Shown here piece after piece: positions 25,648 to 36,802 of a stretch of 64,000 nucleotides of DNA. Position 1 is the stretch's first letter; every line of letters begins with the position of its first letter. Made by a program: the position numbers and the translations under genes. Source of the stretch: Cunninghamia lanceolata (taxonomy: Eukaryota; Streptophyta; Pinopsida; Cupressales; Cupressaceae); contig BSBN01001483.1 in the NCBI GenBank assembly GCA_027924645.1, positions 1,860,001-1,924,000 of the forward strand, given 5' to 3'. The notes under the pieces are model-generated. The model had not been told where the DNA came from. It was given only the letters and a program-made list of their open reading frames with translations, and did not search any database.

Positions 25648-27159
25648 TGAGACCATAAAGTTTCTCATATTTAGTCAAATAAAATCATATATTTTCTCTT
25701 CATTAAATGAGTTTTGAAGTGGACTTGAGTATGGGTTTGAAGATTTTTAGCTAAATATCAAATAAACTTGTCTAAATGGAACAATCAATGTCATGCATGA
25801 ATTTATCTTGATATTACATGTTCACCTCTAGATTAGTAGTTATTTTATCAATAAAATGAAGAGAAATTCTATTTTATGTCAAGTTGCAGAGTTTCAGAGT
25901 TGCAGAGCGTCAGAGATGCACAGAGCGCTAAAGATGCAGAAGTCAAAAATGCAGTTTCAGTAAAACTATAATATCTCACTCATTTCTTAACGAAAATCAG
26001 AATTTCAAAATAATCCAAAAATATTAAAGAGAGAGGAACAAATACATGAAGGTGTTTTGAATAGATTCATTAAAATAAATAAACGGTTAATGATCTAAGT
26101 TGACTATTACAGAGCGCAGGAGATGCAGAACATAAAAAGTCAAGAAAACCATTTTCATTAGAACTACAATATCTCTCTCATTTATTAATGAAATTTAGAA
26201 ATTCAAAATGATCTAGAAAGATAAAAGTTAGGGAAACAAAACCCAGAAATCATTTGAGGAGATATGGTAAATTAAATGATCAGTTTATGATAGAAGCTGA
26301 CTATTCCACAAGCTCCGGAGATGTTCCAGAAATATTTTATGAAGTTGCTACAAATTCTTCCAATCTACCAACACACACTCCAAGATTTTTGAAAGGATAG
26401 ACTGACTATAATTACTCCAAAATTAATGGATCTAACTAAAGAGTAATTATTCCATGCAAAGAATACACATTTAGTGTTGTATGTCTTTCTAAAAGATATT
26501 GCATGTCTTCCTTGTAATCAACAATTGTATAATCAGTTAACTAAATGAATAAGTTTAGTTAACTAAATAAATAAGTTTAGTTAGTTGCATGAAGAAGTTC
26601 TCTACTCTAGAGAGACTCTCAATTAGAATTTAATAGCCATAGTTATATATAGAGAACTATGGCATAGAATAAAAAAAAGGAAGTTGTAAAAGAATTGGAA
26701 AAGAAGAACTCTGTTATTTTTCAGCAGCATGTACTTTGGATCTTGAAGGTTTTTGAATAAAGAAGTTATTCTACCTATTTGCTAATTACTAGAATTGATT
26801 AGTCTCTCTCTGGAGGAAGGATCAAGGGCCCACTCCAACCGAAGGGCAGAGACTACATTGCTTAGTTTCATTAGTTGTTTTGTTGTTCTGCAGTTTCTTT
26901 ATTCAGAATTGCTTTAGCTGTTCCAATTTTTTTATTCCATAATTAGATCAGCTGTTCAAGTTATTGCTTTCCTTAAATTTGGTTGTCATTTTTAGTAGAT
27001 TTTAAACCCAGTTTGTTTCATGCAATTGTTGTCAATTCCCTTTTGTAGAAAGGACTGCCATGTAAGTTATTCCTTCTCCTTTTTGCATATAGCCATGGAC
27101 ACCGCCTTGGATTGATATTTATTAAAGTTAAATGATGATGACTGCAACGACCCTCGTCA
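25648..27159 (+). repeat. 3' LTR of nested element
   Basis: Second copy of the ~1,512-bp LTR, ending CGACCCTCGTCA. Immediately to its right the minus strand resumes copia 1 RNase H (EYVSIKDQ). Confidence 0.9.
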
Positions 27160-27712
27160 CTGATCCTTTATGGACACATATTCCAATTTTACTTCATTCT
27201 CTATCACCTTCTCTCTCAAAAAGTGATACCTTATAGATATGTGCTTGGTTCTTGAATGCATCATTGGATTCTTTGAAATGTTTATGACACTTGTATTGTC
27301 ACAAAAGGTTACAATTGGATCTTCATACACAACTCTTATATCCTTCAAAGTTCACTTCATCCATAACACTTGAGTGCAACAACATGTTGCTGCAATATAC
27401 TCTACTTCTGTAGTTGACAAAGAGATTGAATCTTGTTTCTTGCTCAACCATGAAACCAATCTATTGCCCAAGAAGAAAGCACCTCCACTTGTACTCTTTC
27501 TGTCATCAACATCTCTGGCCCAATCTGCATCTGTATAAGCACTGAGAGTGAAATCATTGTCCTTTGGATACCATAAGCCATGATCCAAAGTACCTTTTAA
27601 ATACCTCAGGTTTCTCTTAACTTCCATCACATGTGATTCTCTTGGATCAACTTGAAACCTTGCAACAAGATAAACTGCATGCATAATATCAGGTCTGGTT
27701 TGAGTTAGGGGA
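27160..27712 (-). pseudogene. Copia 1 RNase H domain
   Basis: The minus strand encodes TRPDIMHAVYLVARFQ, then the RNase H segment SAYTDADWARDVDDRKSTSG, LSTTEVEYIAA, IVTFCDNTSVINISKNPM and HSRTKHISIRYHFLREKV, ending EYVSIKDQ at the nested insert. The catalytic residues of TDADWA, TEVEY and CDN are all visible. A TAG after QVLWMK breaks the frame. On its 5' side homology begins abruptly at QTRPDI (about 27,712), and the expected upstream RT is replaced by other sequence. Confidence 0.88.
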
Positions 27713-28143
27713 TATGTTTCCAAGTCTAATTCTTATCAGTGTGTTCTTTTGTAATCCTTGTTCTTGTTGGTCACCAATGATTTAATCTTTAGTGTGATGC
27801 TTTTGCATAAGTTCAATGGGTCTTAGAGATATTTTCTGAAGCTTTTTCATTCTGCCCTTTTCTTACCTTATTATTCATTACTTAATTGGTTCATATCCAT
27901 TCTCCTCAGAGTTTATTAGGTACTGTCAATCATCATGAGAACTTGCGTTGTACTAGGAGCAATTTTGCTCTATCAACCTAAACTTTTGCACAATTCTTCT
28001 TTTATCCTACATTGGATCTTCTTCTACCAAAATTTCTTTCAGAAGTTTTCTCACAAGATTCTTTACAACATACATTAGTACCAGATTCCAATACTAAATT
28101 TCTGGCTGGGGATTTTATATTTTCAACACAGCTCCCCCTAAGC
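27713..28143 (-). mobile_element. Possible inserted LTR fragment and polypurine tract inside copia 1
   Basis: On the minus strand GCTTAGGGGGAGC (28,131-28,143) is followed by TGTGTTGAAAATATAAAAT, which looks like a copia polypurine tract with an LTR start. The ~400 bp after it is non-coding and leads straight into RNase H. It may be the 3' end of the element that supplied the gag block at 28.3-29.3 kb. Confidence 0.4.
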
Positions 28144-28299
28144 TAGAGATTCCAATTTACTTCCTAAAGGAAGCATCTATACCAGATGCTAGTGTGGATT
28201 CATCATTGGCTTCAATCACATCCTTTTTTATCCAAATCTTGCCCATTTCTTTCTTAGTTTCAACCAAATCAACTTGTTCTTTTCCTTTATCATTCCTCT

Positions 28300-29300
28300 A
28301 CTCTGTTTTCCTATTTTCAGCATGGTAGTTTCTTTCAACATTCTTGCTTCTGCAAACTCTTGCAATATGTCCATACTTGTTGCAGTTGTAGCACACTACA
28401 TCCCTTTGTCTTTGATTCCTTCTATTGATTGGTTTTGATCTACATTGATTAACCATATGTCCAAATCTATTTCATGCAAAGCACTTTTCATTGAATAATT
28501 GACTATTCCTTGCATTGTAATAACCATTTCTTACCAGATTTCTGCATTCATTTGATTTATGATCAATTTTCTTGTAATTGAAACATTGACCATAGAATGA
28601 TGGAACATTATGATTTGTTCTACTTCTACATTGGGTAGTTTTATGACCAAACTTTTTGCAATTAAAACAATAACCATTGAATGATGGGTACCTTTGTGCA
28701 TTTGGTTATCTGATTGGTGATCTTCTTGATCTATTTCTTTGATTCTAATTTTTTTTGCCTTTATCCTTCTTGGCTTCAACAATCTCTTCTTGACTTGCTT
28801 TGGAGATTCACTTATCTCAGATATCCCGTCTTCTTTATCATCAAGATTTACTTGTCTTGCCGGAGCCATTATCCTATCAAATCTGGTAGCACTCACACTG
28901 AGTTTGTCTCGTTCATCCCATGAATGTTTTAGATTAGTTTTTAGTTCCACAACTTCTTCCTCAAGCTTCATGCAATCTTTGATTTTGCCTTGCAGACATT
29001 CCTCAAATTTTGTTTTTTCTTCATTTACTATTCTTAATTTTTCATTATTCTCTTCAAGTCTTTGTTTGAGCTCCTTGATCTTCTTTCTTAACTCAGTTGA
29101 GTTTTCTTTTGAGTCCATGTTCTCTTCTTCAAATCTCTCAAGATTTATGAGAGTTATCTTGAATCCTTCATTGTTGGTCGTCAAACATTTATCTTCAAGG
29201 TTTTTCACAGTGTTGTAGTTTTCTACCATAGTTTTGGCTTCAGAGATAGTTCTATGTCCTTTCTCATCACATACTCCTTTGTCACTAATAGTCTGATAAC
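28300..29300 (-). pseudogene. Copia gag block: coiled coil plus four zinc knuckles, displaced
   Basis: From 29,229 the minus strand encodes a 160-residue coiled coil (KKIKELKQRLEENNEKLRI and similar heptads) followed by a basic KKRLLKPRRIKAKKIR stretch. After a frame change near 28,700 there are four CCHC-type knuckles. The first, CFNCKKFGHKTTQC, is intact. The second reads CFNYKKIDHKSNEC, missing its second Cys. The third, CFA*NRFGHMVNQC, has its second Cys turned into a stop. The fourth, CYNCNKYGHIARVC, is intact. Multi-knuckle gags bind element RNA during packaging. The block belongs upstream of protease, yet here it lies between integrase and RNase H. Confidence 0.8.
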
Positions 29301-29316
29301 TTCCTTGTGATTCATC

Positions 29317-30402
29317 CTATTGTTCCTTTTCTTTACTCTCATTTATCTCTTTGCAAAGAGATCTGATTGAGTCAGAGTCCTTCTGAATGTCCTCTTTAAC
29401 CTTGACATTGGTACTTTCAACAATCTTTCCCAATCTATTGTTGTAGCAGTGGTAAGCTTTGCTCCAAGATGAGTATGCAAGGAAGATGCCTTCATCATAC
29501 TTAGCATCATCCTTATCTATTTCTTCCTTTGTTTCGATAAGACATTTGCTCCCAAAGATTTTGAAGTGTTTCACAGTGGGTGTCGTTCCATACCATAACT
29601 CAAAAGGAGTTTTTATAATATCAGCTTTTGTCTAAGCCCTGTTTTGAGTATAAACAACAGTCTAAATTGCCTCTTTCCAAAATGCTTCTGACAAGTTTGC
29701 TTCCTTCATCATTATTTTTGTAGTTTCTTGAATAATTTTACTTTTTACTTCCATTACCTTATTCCTTTAAGATAATTGTCTTTCTATCCCATGAGTTTCA
29801 CAGAACATATTAAAGTTATTAGATGTAAACTCCTCTTTGTCAGATCTCAAACACTTGATTTTCATATTCAAATCATTTTCAACTATTGTTTTGAAGGATT
29901 TGAATCCATCTAAAACTTTTGATTTTTCTTTGAAAAAGATAACCCAAGTCATTCTAGAATAGTCATTAATGAAGAACATAAAATACCTATCATCATGAAA
30001 GATTCTTATTTTGGTAGGACCGCAAAGGCTTACATGGATCAATTCCAATAATTCAGTGGAAGATTTTTCTTTATCCTGTAGAAATTTACTTGCCTACTTA
30101 CCATATGGACATTTCTTGTAGAAGATGTTGGTGTTAGTAGTCTCTAATAGATCTTTTACAATTTGAACTAAGCTTAACTTTACTAAGTCATCAAGATTTG
30201 TATGACATAGTCTTATGTGCCATAGCCAACTTTCATAGTTTTTAGAATTAAGACATTCCACATTATTGCAATCATCATCTTCCTCAATGTCTTCAACAAA
30301 ATAAAAAGATTTCTTATAAATTATATTTTTATTTTCTTCGTGAATTTTCCTTTCTTTTCTTTTTGGACATCTAAAAGTATAGTGACCAGTTTCGCCACAC
30401 AT
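29317..30402 (-). pseudogene. Copia 1 zinc knuckle, pre-integrase and integrase
   Basis: The minus strand starts with a knuckle remnant, CGETGHYTFRC, and an acidic FVEDIEEDDD stretch. Next is the pre-integrase HHCC region (LWHIRLCHTN; only the second Cys of the CxxC remains in YKKCPYGK), then the core with SLCGPTKIR where DLCGP is expected, INDYSRMTWVIFF and LRSDKEEF. The C-terminal part, KHFKIFGSKC to GKIVESTNVKVKE, is at 29,317-29,574. Between 29,600 and 29,760 sense is kept only through stops. No protease D(S/T)G motif separates the knuckle and the pre-integrase. Loss of the first catalytic Asp and several stops make it inactive. Confidence 0.85.
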
Positions 30403-30477
30403 GACACATCTGAAAATCTACTCATCCTTTTGCGCCATCTCAGATCTACCTTGAGTGGTTAAACTCTTTGTGGAGAA

Positions 30478-30496
30478 ACTTTGCCTTGATACCAAT
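30478..30496 (-). promoter_or_regulatory. Primer binding site of copia 1
   Basis: Minus strand, directly after the LTR: TTGGTATCAAGGCAAAG. It resembles the TGGTATCAGAGC site for initiator tRNA-Met, with changes after TATCA. Confidence 0.65.
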
Positions 30497-31979
30497 TGAT
30501 GAGATACACTAGACAACTGAGAGGTGGGGTGAATCAGTTGTCCCAAAAACTTTAGCATCATATGAATATCAAACCATCAACAACTTAGTTATTCATAATC
30601 ATATTTAACAATGAAAGCATGAAACCATAATCTTGATTACAATCACACATCCAACACAGTAGAGACCATATTTTTACATGGAAAACCCTAGAAGGGAAAA
30701 ACCATGGTGGGTGTTAGCCCACAAAAATATATAAGTTATAGAAATACCAGAAAATAGAGGCTCACTACCTACAGGGCTCACTACTCAAAATGCTCACTGC
30801 AAATAATGGCTCACTACCTAAGGATGGCTCACTATCTAAGGATGGCTCACTGCCAAAGGATGGTTCACTGCCAAGATGGTGAACTGATTGAGTAGCATCT
30901 ACTCCATGCTAGGGTTCAGTTCCATTAAGCACAATATGACTCCTCTGCTCTATTCCTTTACACTTTCACACTTATCTATTCATTTTTGCAACTCTCCCAC
31001 ATTTTCATAACTACATTACATGTTTTTATATAATTCATCAACCTTGGAATGTACATCAAGGTTGGCATTACATTCATCCACCATTGGAACAATCTCCAAG
31101 GTTGACATTACAAACATACATAAAATAGGTCTGGACCCAATACAAATTTGCTAAGGAAAAGATGTAAAGATGTATGTAGATCACACCATGCCTTAGCTAG
31201 GACTCAAACACAATCTTCCATGCCACAACATTCTTCTACAATCTTTGATGGATCTCTACAAATGATGAATTCAACCAGGTTGGCCAAGACTGATGATAGC
31301 ACTGGGTCTACAAGAACAATCTTCATTCACGAGCCAATTTTCTCTTTGCGGACCAATCCAAATGTAGGAGCATGATTAGGAGATATCCAGAAGCACATTG
31401 TAATCACCAGGAACAACCGCACAATCTCTAATCACTCTGCCAATAAGATTCTTCAAATCGGAGCACAAAAACAACACTACTAGCCACTGTTATAAGTAAA
31501 AGATAGCTTGCGGACCACAAAATCATGAACCATTACAATTGAAGGCACTTAATATCATCATAGACCTAATTCTAGAACCATAAACCAAAATACTTAAATG
31601 CGGAGCATAAAACTTTCTTCCTATCACTGCCAACCATACATAAAAAGTTGTTTTCACTATGGTGAACATAACTTACTCAAATCTTCATTCTGGAGGCTCA
31701 AACTTGGAATATAACATCTTTAGACAGGCTTCTAAATAACTTCCAATCCACATGCAAAGATATTCATTCTATAGGAAATGTAGAGCCTTCTTTTGGATTG
31801 TTCTTCTACATGTAATGCACTGTTTCTAATGTAATTCATTGTTTTTACCGGATGGGTTAATTTTCTCAATATCCTCAACATCTACAAGCAAGTAACAAAA
31901 TTAGGGCACAATTGACACCAATGACAACACAGATATGTTGACATCAATGACAACACCGATTAGGCACATAATTGCAACA
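30497..31979 (-). repeat. 5' LTR of copia 1
   Basis: A 1,483-bp LTR. Its GGCTCACT(G/A)(C/T)C(T/A)AAGGATG minisatellite (30,755-30,885) has more units than the matching region of the 3' LTR. Confidence 0.9.
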
Positions 31980-33024
31980 TTAAAGATAGGTAACCAAAGC
32001 CAATAATATCACACTCTGAATGTCATGCTTCCATCCAAACACATACATCAAAGTCCATCTTCTCCAAAATAGGATTGAGTATCTACAAAATACTCAATGA
32101 TGGTTGGAATAGTAACCACAACATATCACTAACACATCAAATTGGTCATACCTCAAAATAATGTACACAAATCATAGGTAAACCTTTTGCTATCAACATA
32201 TCTAGTCCAATCCACAATTAAAAGTCCCTATATATTCACTATCCTACACAAAGTTTATCTCCATTTGTAAAAAACAAAATACTTGGAGACATTTATATCA
32301 TAGTCTAATGACACGTATACCTCCCTAAGACTCCCACTACATGGGTAATGTTTAGTCTAAGAATGACCAAAGCATCCAAAGAATCCACTAACAACACTCA
32401 CACAAAAGGATGTGACCAAATCTTCTATCACATATGTCAAAGAAAGCACCACTCTACAAAATTGCAATCACAATCATTACAAAAATCTCCCCCTTGATCA
32501 TCTCAACTCTCCTAGGTTCCTCAAATTAAAAATAAAATAGAGATTAAAGAGCCTCAATCATCCTTACTATTACCAAAAGATAATGACGCATGATACCAGT
32601 TAATGATAAACTCTACACAAATATCAACTACAACATGAAATGAATAGAACCTCTAGGATACAAAACAAACCATAGAGATAAAACCCAAAAGTCAAACCAT
32701 GTCCTTCTACCAACACCAACATGTGCTCAAATTATGATAAGTAAGATCTCCTTCTAAATCCTCAAACAAAAAAGTTGTCAACATCTCAAGCATAGCAACA
32801 ATAAATGTAAGCCTCTTAAACTGAAGAAAGATCAAATAAAACAACAATTCCCACAATAGGGGAATATGCCTAAAGCCACTAACCACCTTCTCTAATCTTA
32901 GAATACACTACTCTCAAAACTGACATTACAACTTAAGACCCAAACATAAGGAGATAACTGTAATATCCCTTGTTAGAAAAATGTGACTCCTACTTGATTG
33001 AAATAATACTTTTTAGATTATTTT
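31980..33024. other. No gene seen; host DNA between two copia insertions
   Basis: AT-rich sequence without a protein signal. AATCTCCCCCTTGATCATCT near 32,483 is purine-rich on the minus strand (AAGGGGGAGATT) and looks like the polypurine tract of an older copia element, matching the suggestion that this host DNA (with 19.8-20.87 kb) is itself old retrotransposon. Confidence 0.45.
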
Positions 33025-33611
33025 TGTTGGCAGGCAGGGGGATTTTGCTTGCTATCCCAAAATAAAGCTACAACAATATGGACACCATAGAAAAACAAAC
33101 ACAGAGAGAGACAAAACACAAAGACAGCAAATAATATTATATTTCCCTCTTCAAAATTACATACAAAACTGCTAACAAACTTCAATACAGAGCTGCTGCT
33201 CTATTTTCCTGATTTGCCCCTGTATCTGGAGCTGACACAAAACATTCACTATGCTACTACGCATTCCATTACAATGGCTGCAATATTCTTCTATTTGTTG
33301 TTCTCTTCTGGAACCTTCAGAACATTCCTCCTTGCTGCTACTGCAAGCTTTCCTTCTCCCTGTCTTTTTCTCTCAAACTCTACTTCTTCTACTATAGGCC
33401 TACTCTCTTACACACCTTCCATATGGTCAACTCTTTTTCCCTCTTTTGTCTCATGCCAAAACTGGCGCTAAAAACTCATTCCAAATTCAAACTAACCTAC
33501 CAAATTAATTGTTGGCATGCCAACGGTTGCTGGGGAAGATTTTGGAAATCCCCAAGTCTAACGCGGGGGTAGGGGAAATAAATACACTGAGTGAAGATTA
33601 AATTTCCAACA
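33025..33611 (-). repeat. 3' LTR of copia 2
   Basis: 587-bp copy, close match to 38,349-38,946. At the site of the CA run in the other LTR it reads ACACAGAGAGAG. Confidence 0.93.
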
Positions 33612-33626
33612 CTCCCCCTTAATCTG
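33612..33626 (-). promoter_or_regulatory. Polypurine tract of copia 2
   Basis: Minus strand CAGATTAAGGGGGAG directly precedes the 3' LTR start TGTTGGAAA. Confidence 0.88.
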
Positions 33627-33754
33627 AAGTCAGATGTCATTCAACAATTTTCTTTCCAGAACTGATCTCCAGAGTTATACCTTGCATTTTCCTTTCCAAA
33701 GCAGATCTTCGAAGCTATTTCTATCATACTGGATCACCTCTGGAGCTCTTCTCT

Positions 33755-34686
33755 TCATCTCTGGAGCACTCTGTCTACATCTCCAGAGCTAACTCTCTGC
33801 ATCTCCAGAGCATGTCTGGAGCTGCACATACCTTCCAGAGTTAAACCTCTGGAGCTTTGCTGTTGTCTTTCTGGAGTTGAACCTCCAGAACTGTCTTCTT
33901 TCTGGGGTTGCATACCTCTGGAGCTGTCAACAATGCCAAGACTGTCTCTTAGGTGTTCAAAAGAATCTTTTGGCAATGCCTTTTTAAAAATGTTAGCGAG
34001 CTATTGCTTGGATCTGCAATACTATAACTCAATCTCTCCTTGTTCTACCAACTCCCTTATGAAGTTATAACAGATCTCAATGTGCTTGCTTTGTCTATGG
34101 AAGAATAGATTCTTTGTTAAGGCTATTAATGAAACATTATCACACTGAATGGTTGTACAATCTTCTTACTACTCATTCAAGTTTGCAAGGATCCTTCTCA
34201 ACCAAATAGCCTGACAAGCTGCTGCATTTGCTGCAATATACTCAACTTCTGCTATAGAGAGAGAGAGACAATGGGCTGCTTCTTGGATACCCATGATATC
34301 GCGCCTGCACCCATGTGAAATACATAGCTGGAAGTGCTCTTCCGATCATCTACATTACCTGCCCAATCACTGTCTATGAAACTAGCCAACTTAAACTCAT
34401 TAGAAACACCATACAAGATGCCATAACCTATTGTGCCATTCACATATCTTAGGATCCTCTTTCCTTCTTGCCAATGTGTGTCCTTAGGCTTCTCCATGAA
34501 CCTAGAAATTAGGCTTACAACATACATCAAATCAGGCCTAGTAGATGTCAAGTACATGAGGCTTCCAACCATTCTCTTATAGAGGGTTGGGTTTACTTCC
34601 TTGCTGCTATCCTCTTTACTCAATTTCAGACCTATAGCTGTTGGTGTAGGGGCAGGTTTACTATTCTCTATTTTAAATCTCTTCAC
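33755..34686 (-). pseudogene. Copia 2 RNase H and C-terminal GGAG-repeat tail
   Basis: The minus strand starts KRFKIENSKPAPTPTAIGLK, then GSLMYLTSTRPDLMYVVSLI and ASFIDSDWAGNVDDRKSTSS, the RNase H core with its Asp. Downstream of 34,252 the frame changes and still reads AEVEYIAANAAACQAIW, a CDNVSLIALTKN piece with stops before it, and ALPKDSFEHLRDSLGIV. It then continues into SSRGMQPQKEDSSGGSTPER-like repeats built from CTCCAG/CTGGAG words. That tail is not part of RNase H. Two adjacent stops near 34,160 and a frameshift inactivate the domain. Confidence 0.85.
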
Positions 34687-34689
34687 AAT

Positions 34690-35326
34690 CTATTTAGCAT
34701 AGTTAGTTTGAGAAATAAATATGCCATGCTCTGTTTGTTTGACCTCAATGCTAAGAAAATACTTTAGCAGACCTAAGTCTGTCATCTCAAACTCATTCGT
34801 CATTGTCGCTTTGAAATCAACAATGAAAAGATCACTATTGCCAATAAAAATCAGATCATCTACATACAAAACAACAATCAAAATATTACTTTTAGCTGCT
34901 TTGATGTAAAGAGTGTGCTCACTGTTGCTTTTACTAAAACCATTACTCACTAAATATGAGTCTATTCTGTTGTACGATGCCCTAGGTGCTTGTTTCAGCC
35001 CATAGAGGGCTTTCCGGAGCCTATATACTTTGTCCTCTTGTCCTGGGACTTCATAGCCAGGTGGCTACTCCACATACACTTCCTCTTTCAGCACTCTGTT
35101 CAAGAAGGATGACTTTACATCCATTTGAAACACCTTCCACTTGTGTTGGGCTGCTATTGCTATAACTGCCTGAACTATTTCTAGCCTTGCAACTGATGCA
35201 TATGTCTCATCATAATCTCTTCCAGGTTGTTTGTACCCTTTGACAACTAGCCTTGCCTTATGTCTTTCAATCTTTCCTTCAGCAGTAGACTTGGTCTTAT
35301 AGACCCACTTAACTCCAACCACTTGT
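34690..35326 (-). pseudogene. Copia 2 reverse transcriptase
   Basis: The minus strand carries VGVKWVYKTKSTAEGKIERH, KARLVVKGYKQPGRDYDETY and FQMDVKSSFLNRVLKEEVYV, that is, the first palm Asp in MDVK. After a stop near 35,065 come the fingers/palm region with ALYGLKQAPR-like sequence (about 34,990-35,010) and YVDDLIFIGN, the intact YVDD catalytic motif. It continues in frame with RNase H. The stop after EEVYVE and another after TNYAK break it. Confidence 0.9.
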
Positions 35327-35539
35327 TTACCCTTGGGTAAATCAGTTACCTGTCATGTGTCATTCCTCTCTATGGCATCCAACTCTTCATCCATGGCCTT
35401 ACACCATTTCTCTTCTTTCATAGCTTCTTCAAAGTGTGTTGGATCACTACAAGAAAAATGCAAAATCCAAATTCTCATCCATATCAGCATACCTTGTGCT
35501 GTCATAAATCTCCTTTACACTCCTCATCCTCCATAGCAT

Positions 35540-35830
35540 CAATGATGCGAGTGTAGGGTTTGAATTACCTCCAAAGTTGTTGTTGTTCTAACCTCTGGAG
35601 CTACTGTACCATGGACCTCTGAAGTTGCTGCTCTGCTAAACTCTAGAGCTGCAGATCTCCAGAGTTGCAGACCTCCGGAGTTGCTGATCTCCGGAGCTGC
35701 TGTGCTGCTATCCACCTCCAGAGTTGCTCTATTGAACACCTCTAGAACTACTATTCTCTAATGCTCTATGGTAGTTTCTCCCTGAGCTGCTACTCTCTGT
35801 AGTTCCTCCAGAGTTGTTGTCCTCCAGAGC
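35540..35830 (-). repeat. CTCCAGAG/CTCCGGAG-rich linker between integrase and RT
   Basis: About ten imperfect copies of (A/C)TC(C/T)(A/G)GAG(T/C)TG(C/T) in ~25 bp spacing encode a repetitive linker (ALEFSRAATSEVHGTVAPEV and similar). A +1/-1 frame change at 35,729-35,739 falls inside it. The same words recur at 33,650-33,930 in the C-terminal tail of the same element. Confidence 0.75.
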
Positions 35831-36800
35831 TTCTTCATCTTTAAGGGGTATTGTAACTGAAATACCTGAGGTGCTGTCCACCATTCCATCCCATGCTTCA
35901 TTCTCAATGAACTCAACATCCATGCTGATCACAACCCTTTTTGTGATGGGATTATTTATTTTGTATGCTTTTGACTCTTCACTATAGCCTATGAAGATAC
36001 ATTTCTCACCTCTATCATCAAATTTTTGCCTCTTCTCTTTAGGCATGAATGCATATGCCACACACCTGAAGATTCTTAGGTGTTCAATGCTCCATTTGTT
36101 GTTTATCCATGCCTCTTGTGGAATCCTATCATGAACAGCCTTTGTAGGACACCTATTCAATAGGTAAACCGTTGTTGCTACAACTTCACCCCAAAAATCA
36201 TGTGATAGTCCTTTTGCTTTCAGCATGCTTGCTACCATCTCTTGAATGGTTCTATTTTTCCTTTCAGCCACTCCATTTTGCTGTGGAGTATACCTAGTTG
36301 TAAACTATTTTTCTATGCCTTCATTCCTGTAGAAATTTAGAAATTCCTTAGAAATTTACTCTCCCCCTCTATCTGTTCTTAGGGCTTTAATATAGTGACC
36401 GCTTTGCTTTTCAGCTAATGCCTTAAACCACTTGAATTTCTCGAAGGCTTCTGATTTGTTCTTCAAAAAATAAACCCAGATTTTTCTGCTGTTATCATCT
36501 ATGAATGTCATAAAATAAGCATTTCCAACCAAGGTGTGGGTTTTCATGGGACCACACAAATCTAAGTGCACTAACTCCAATGGTGCTTTTGCTCTCCTAG
36601 AATACCCTGATTGAAAGGGTTGTCTATACTGCTTTCCTAAAATGCAGGCTTCACATTTTCTATCAAGCTCTACAATGTTTGGTAGCCCTCTAACCATGCC
36701 TTTCTTGGACAATAAACTCAAACCAAAAAAATTTAAGTGCCCATACCTCAAATGCCACAATTTGGATGGGTCCTTGATGACTGTTCTAAAGGCTAATTGT
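35729..36800 (-). pseudogene. Copia 2 pre-integrase and integrase
   Basis: Pre-integrase HHCC: LWHLRYGHLNFFGL and CEACILGKQYRQPF. Core: LVHLDLCGPMKTHT (first Asp), FIDDNSRKIWVYFLKNKSEA, LRTDRGGE (second Asp), then a stop-broken stretch and YTPQQNGVAERKNRTIQE (catalytic Glu). The C-terminal domain reads FRCVAYAFMPKEKRQKFDDR and FIGYSEESKAYK. All three catalytic acids are retained, but stops at about 36,305 and 36,356 disrupt it. It runs into the repeat linker. Confidence 0.92.
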
Positions 36801-36802
36801 TG

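Larger units (their letters stand above)
22773..27159 (+). mobile_element. Nested non-autonomous LTR retrotransposon
   Basis: Two direct repeats of 1,513 and 1,512 bp (22,773-24,285 and 25,648-27,159), TGAGACCATAAAG...GTCA, flank a 1.36 kb interior. A primer binding site follows the left copy and a purine tract precedes the right one. The interior has no gag, protease, integrase or RT, so it relies on proteins from another element. It is inserted inside the RNase H end of copia 1. Clean target duplications are not evident; ATGAT and CTGAT occur near the left and right borders, three bases out of register on the left. Confidence 0.88.
20866..31979 (-). mobile_element. Ty1/copia retrotransposon 1, about 11.1 kb including a nested insert
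   Basis: Two direct repeats (20,866-22,354 and 30,497-31,979) start TGATGAGATACACT on the plus strand and end TTGCAACA. They are therefore TGTTGCAA...TCATCA LTRs of a minus-strand element. A polypurine tract follows the left copy and a tRNA-Met-type binding site precedes the right one. Flanking pentamers TGAAA (left) and TTAAA (right) differ at one base, fitting an aged target duplication. Inside, on the minus strand, come a zinc knuckle, integrase, a displaced gag block, RNase H, and then a nested element. Reverse transcriptase is absent. Confidence 0.88.

Noticed and set aside
28714..29218. Plus-strand frames of 69 and 159 residues opposite the gag block
   Set aside because: Leu/Ser/Phe-rich shadows of the minus-strand coiled coil.
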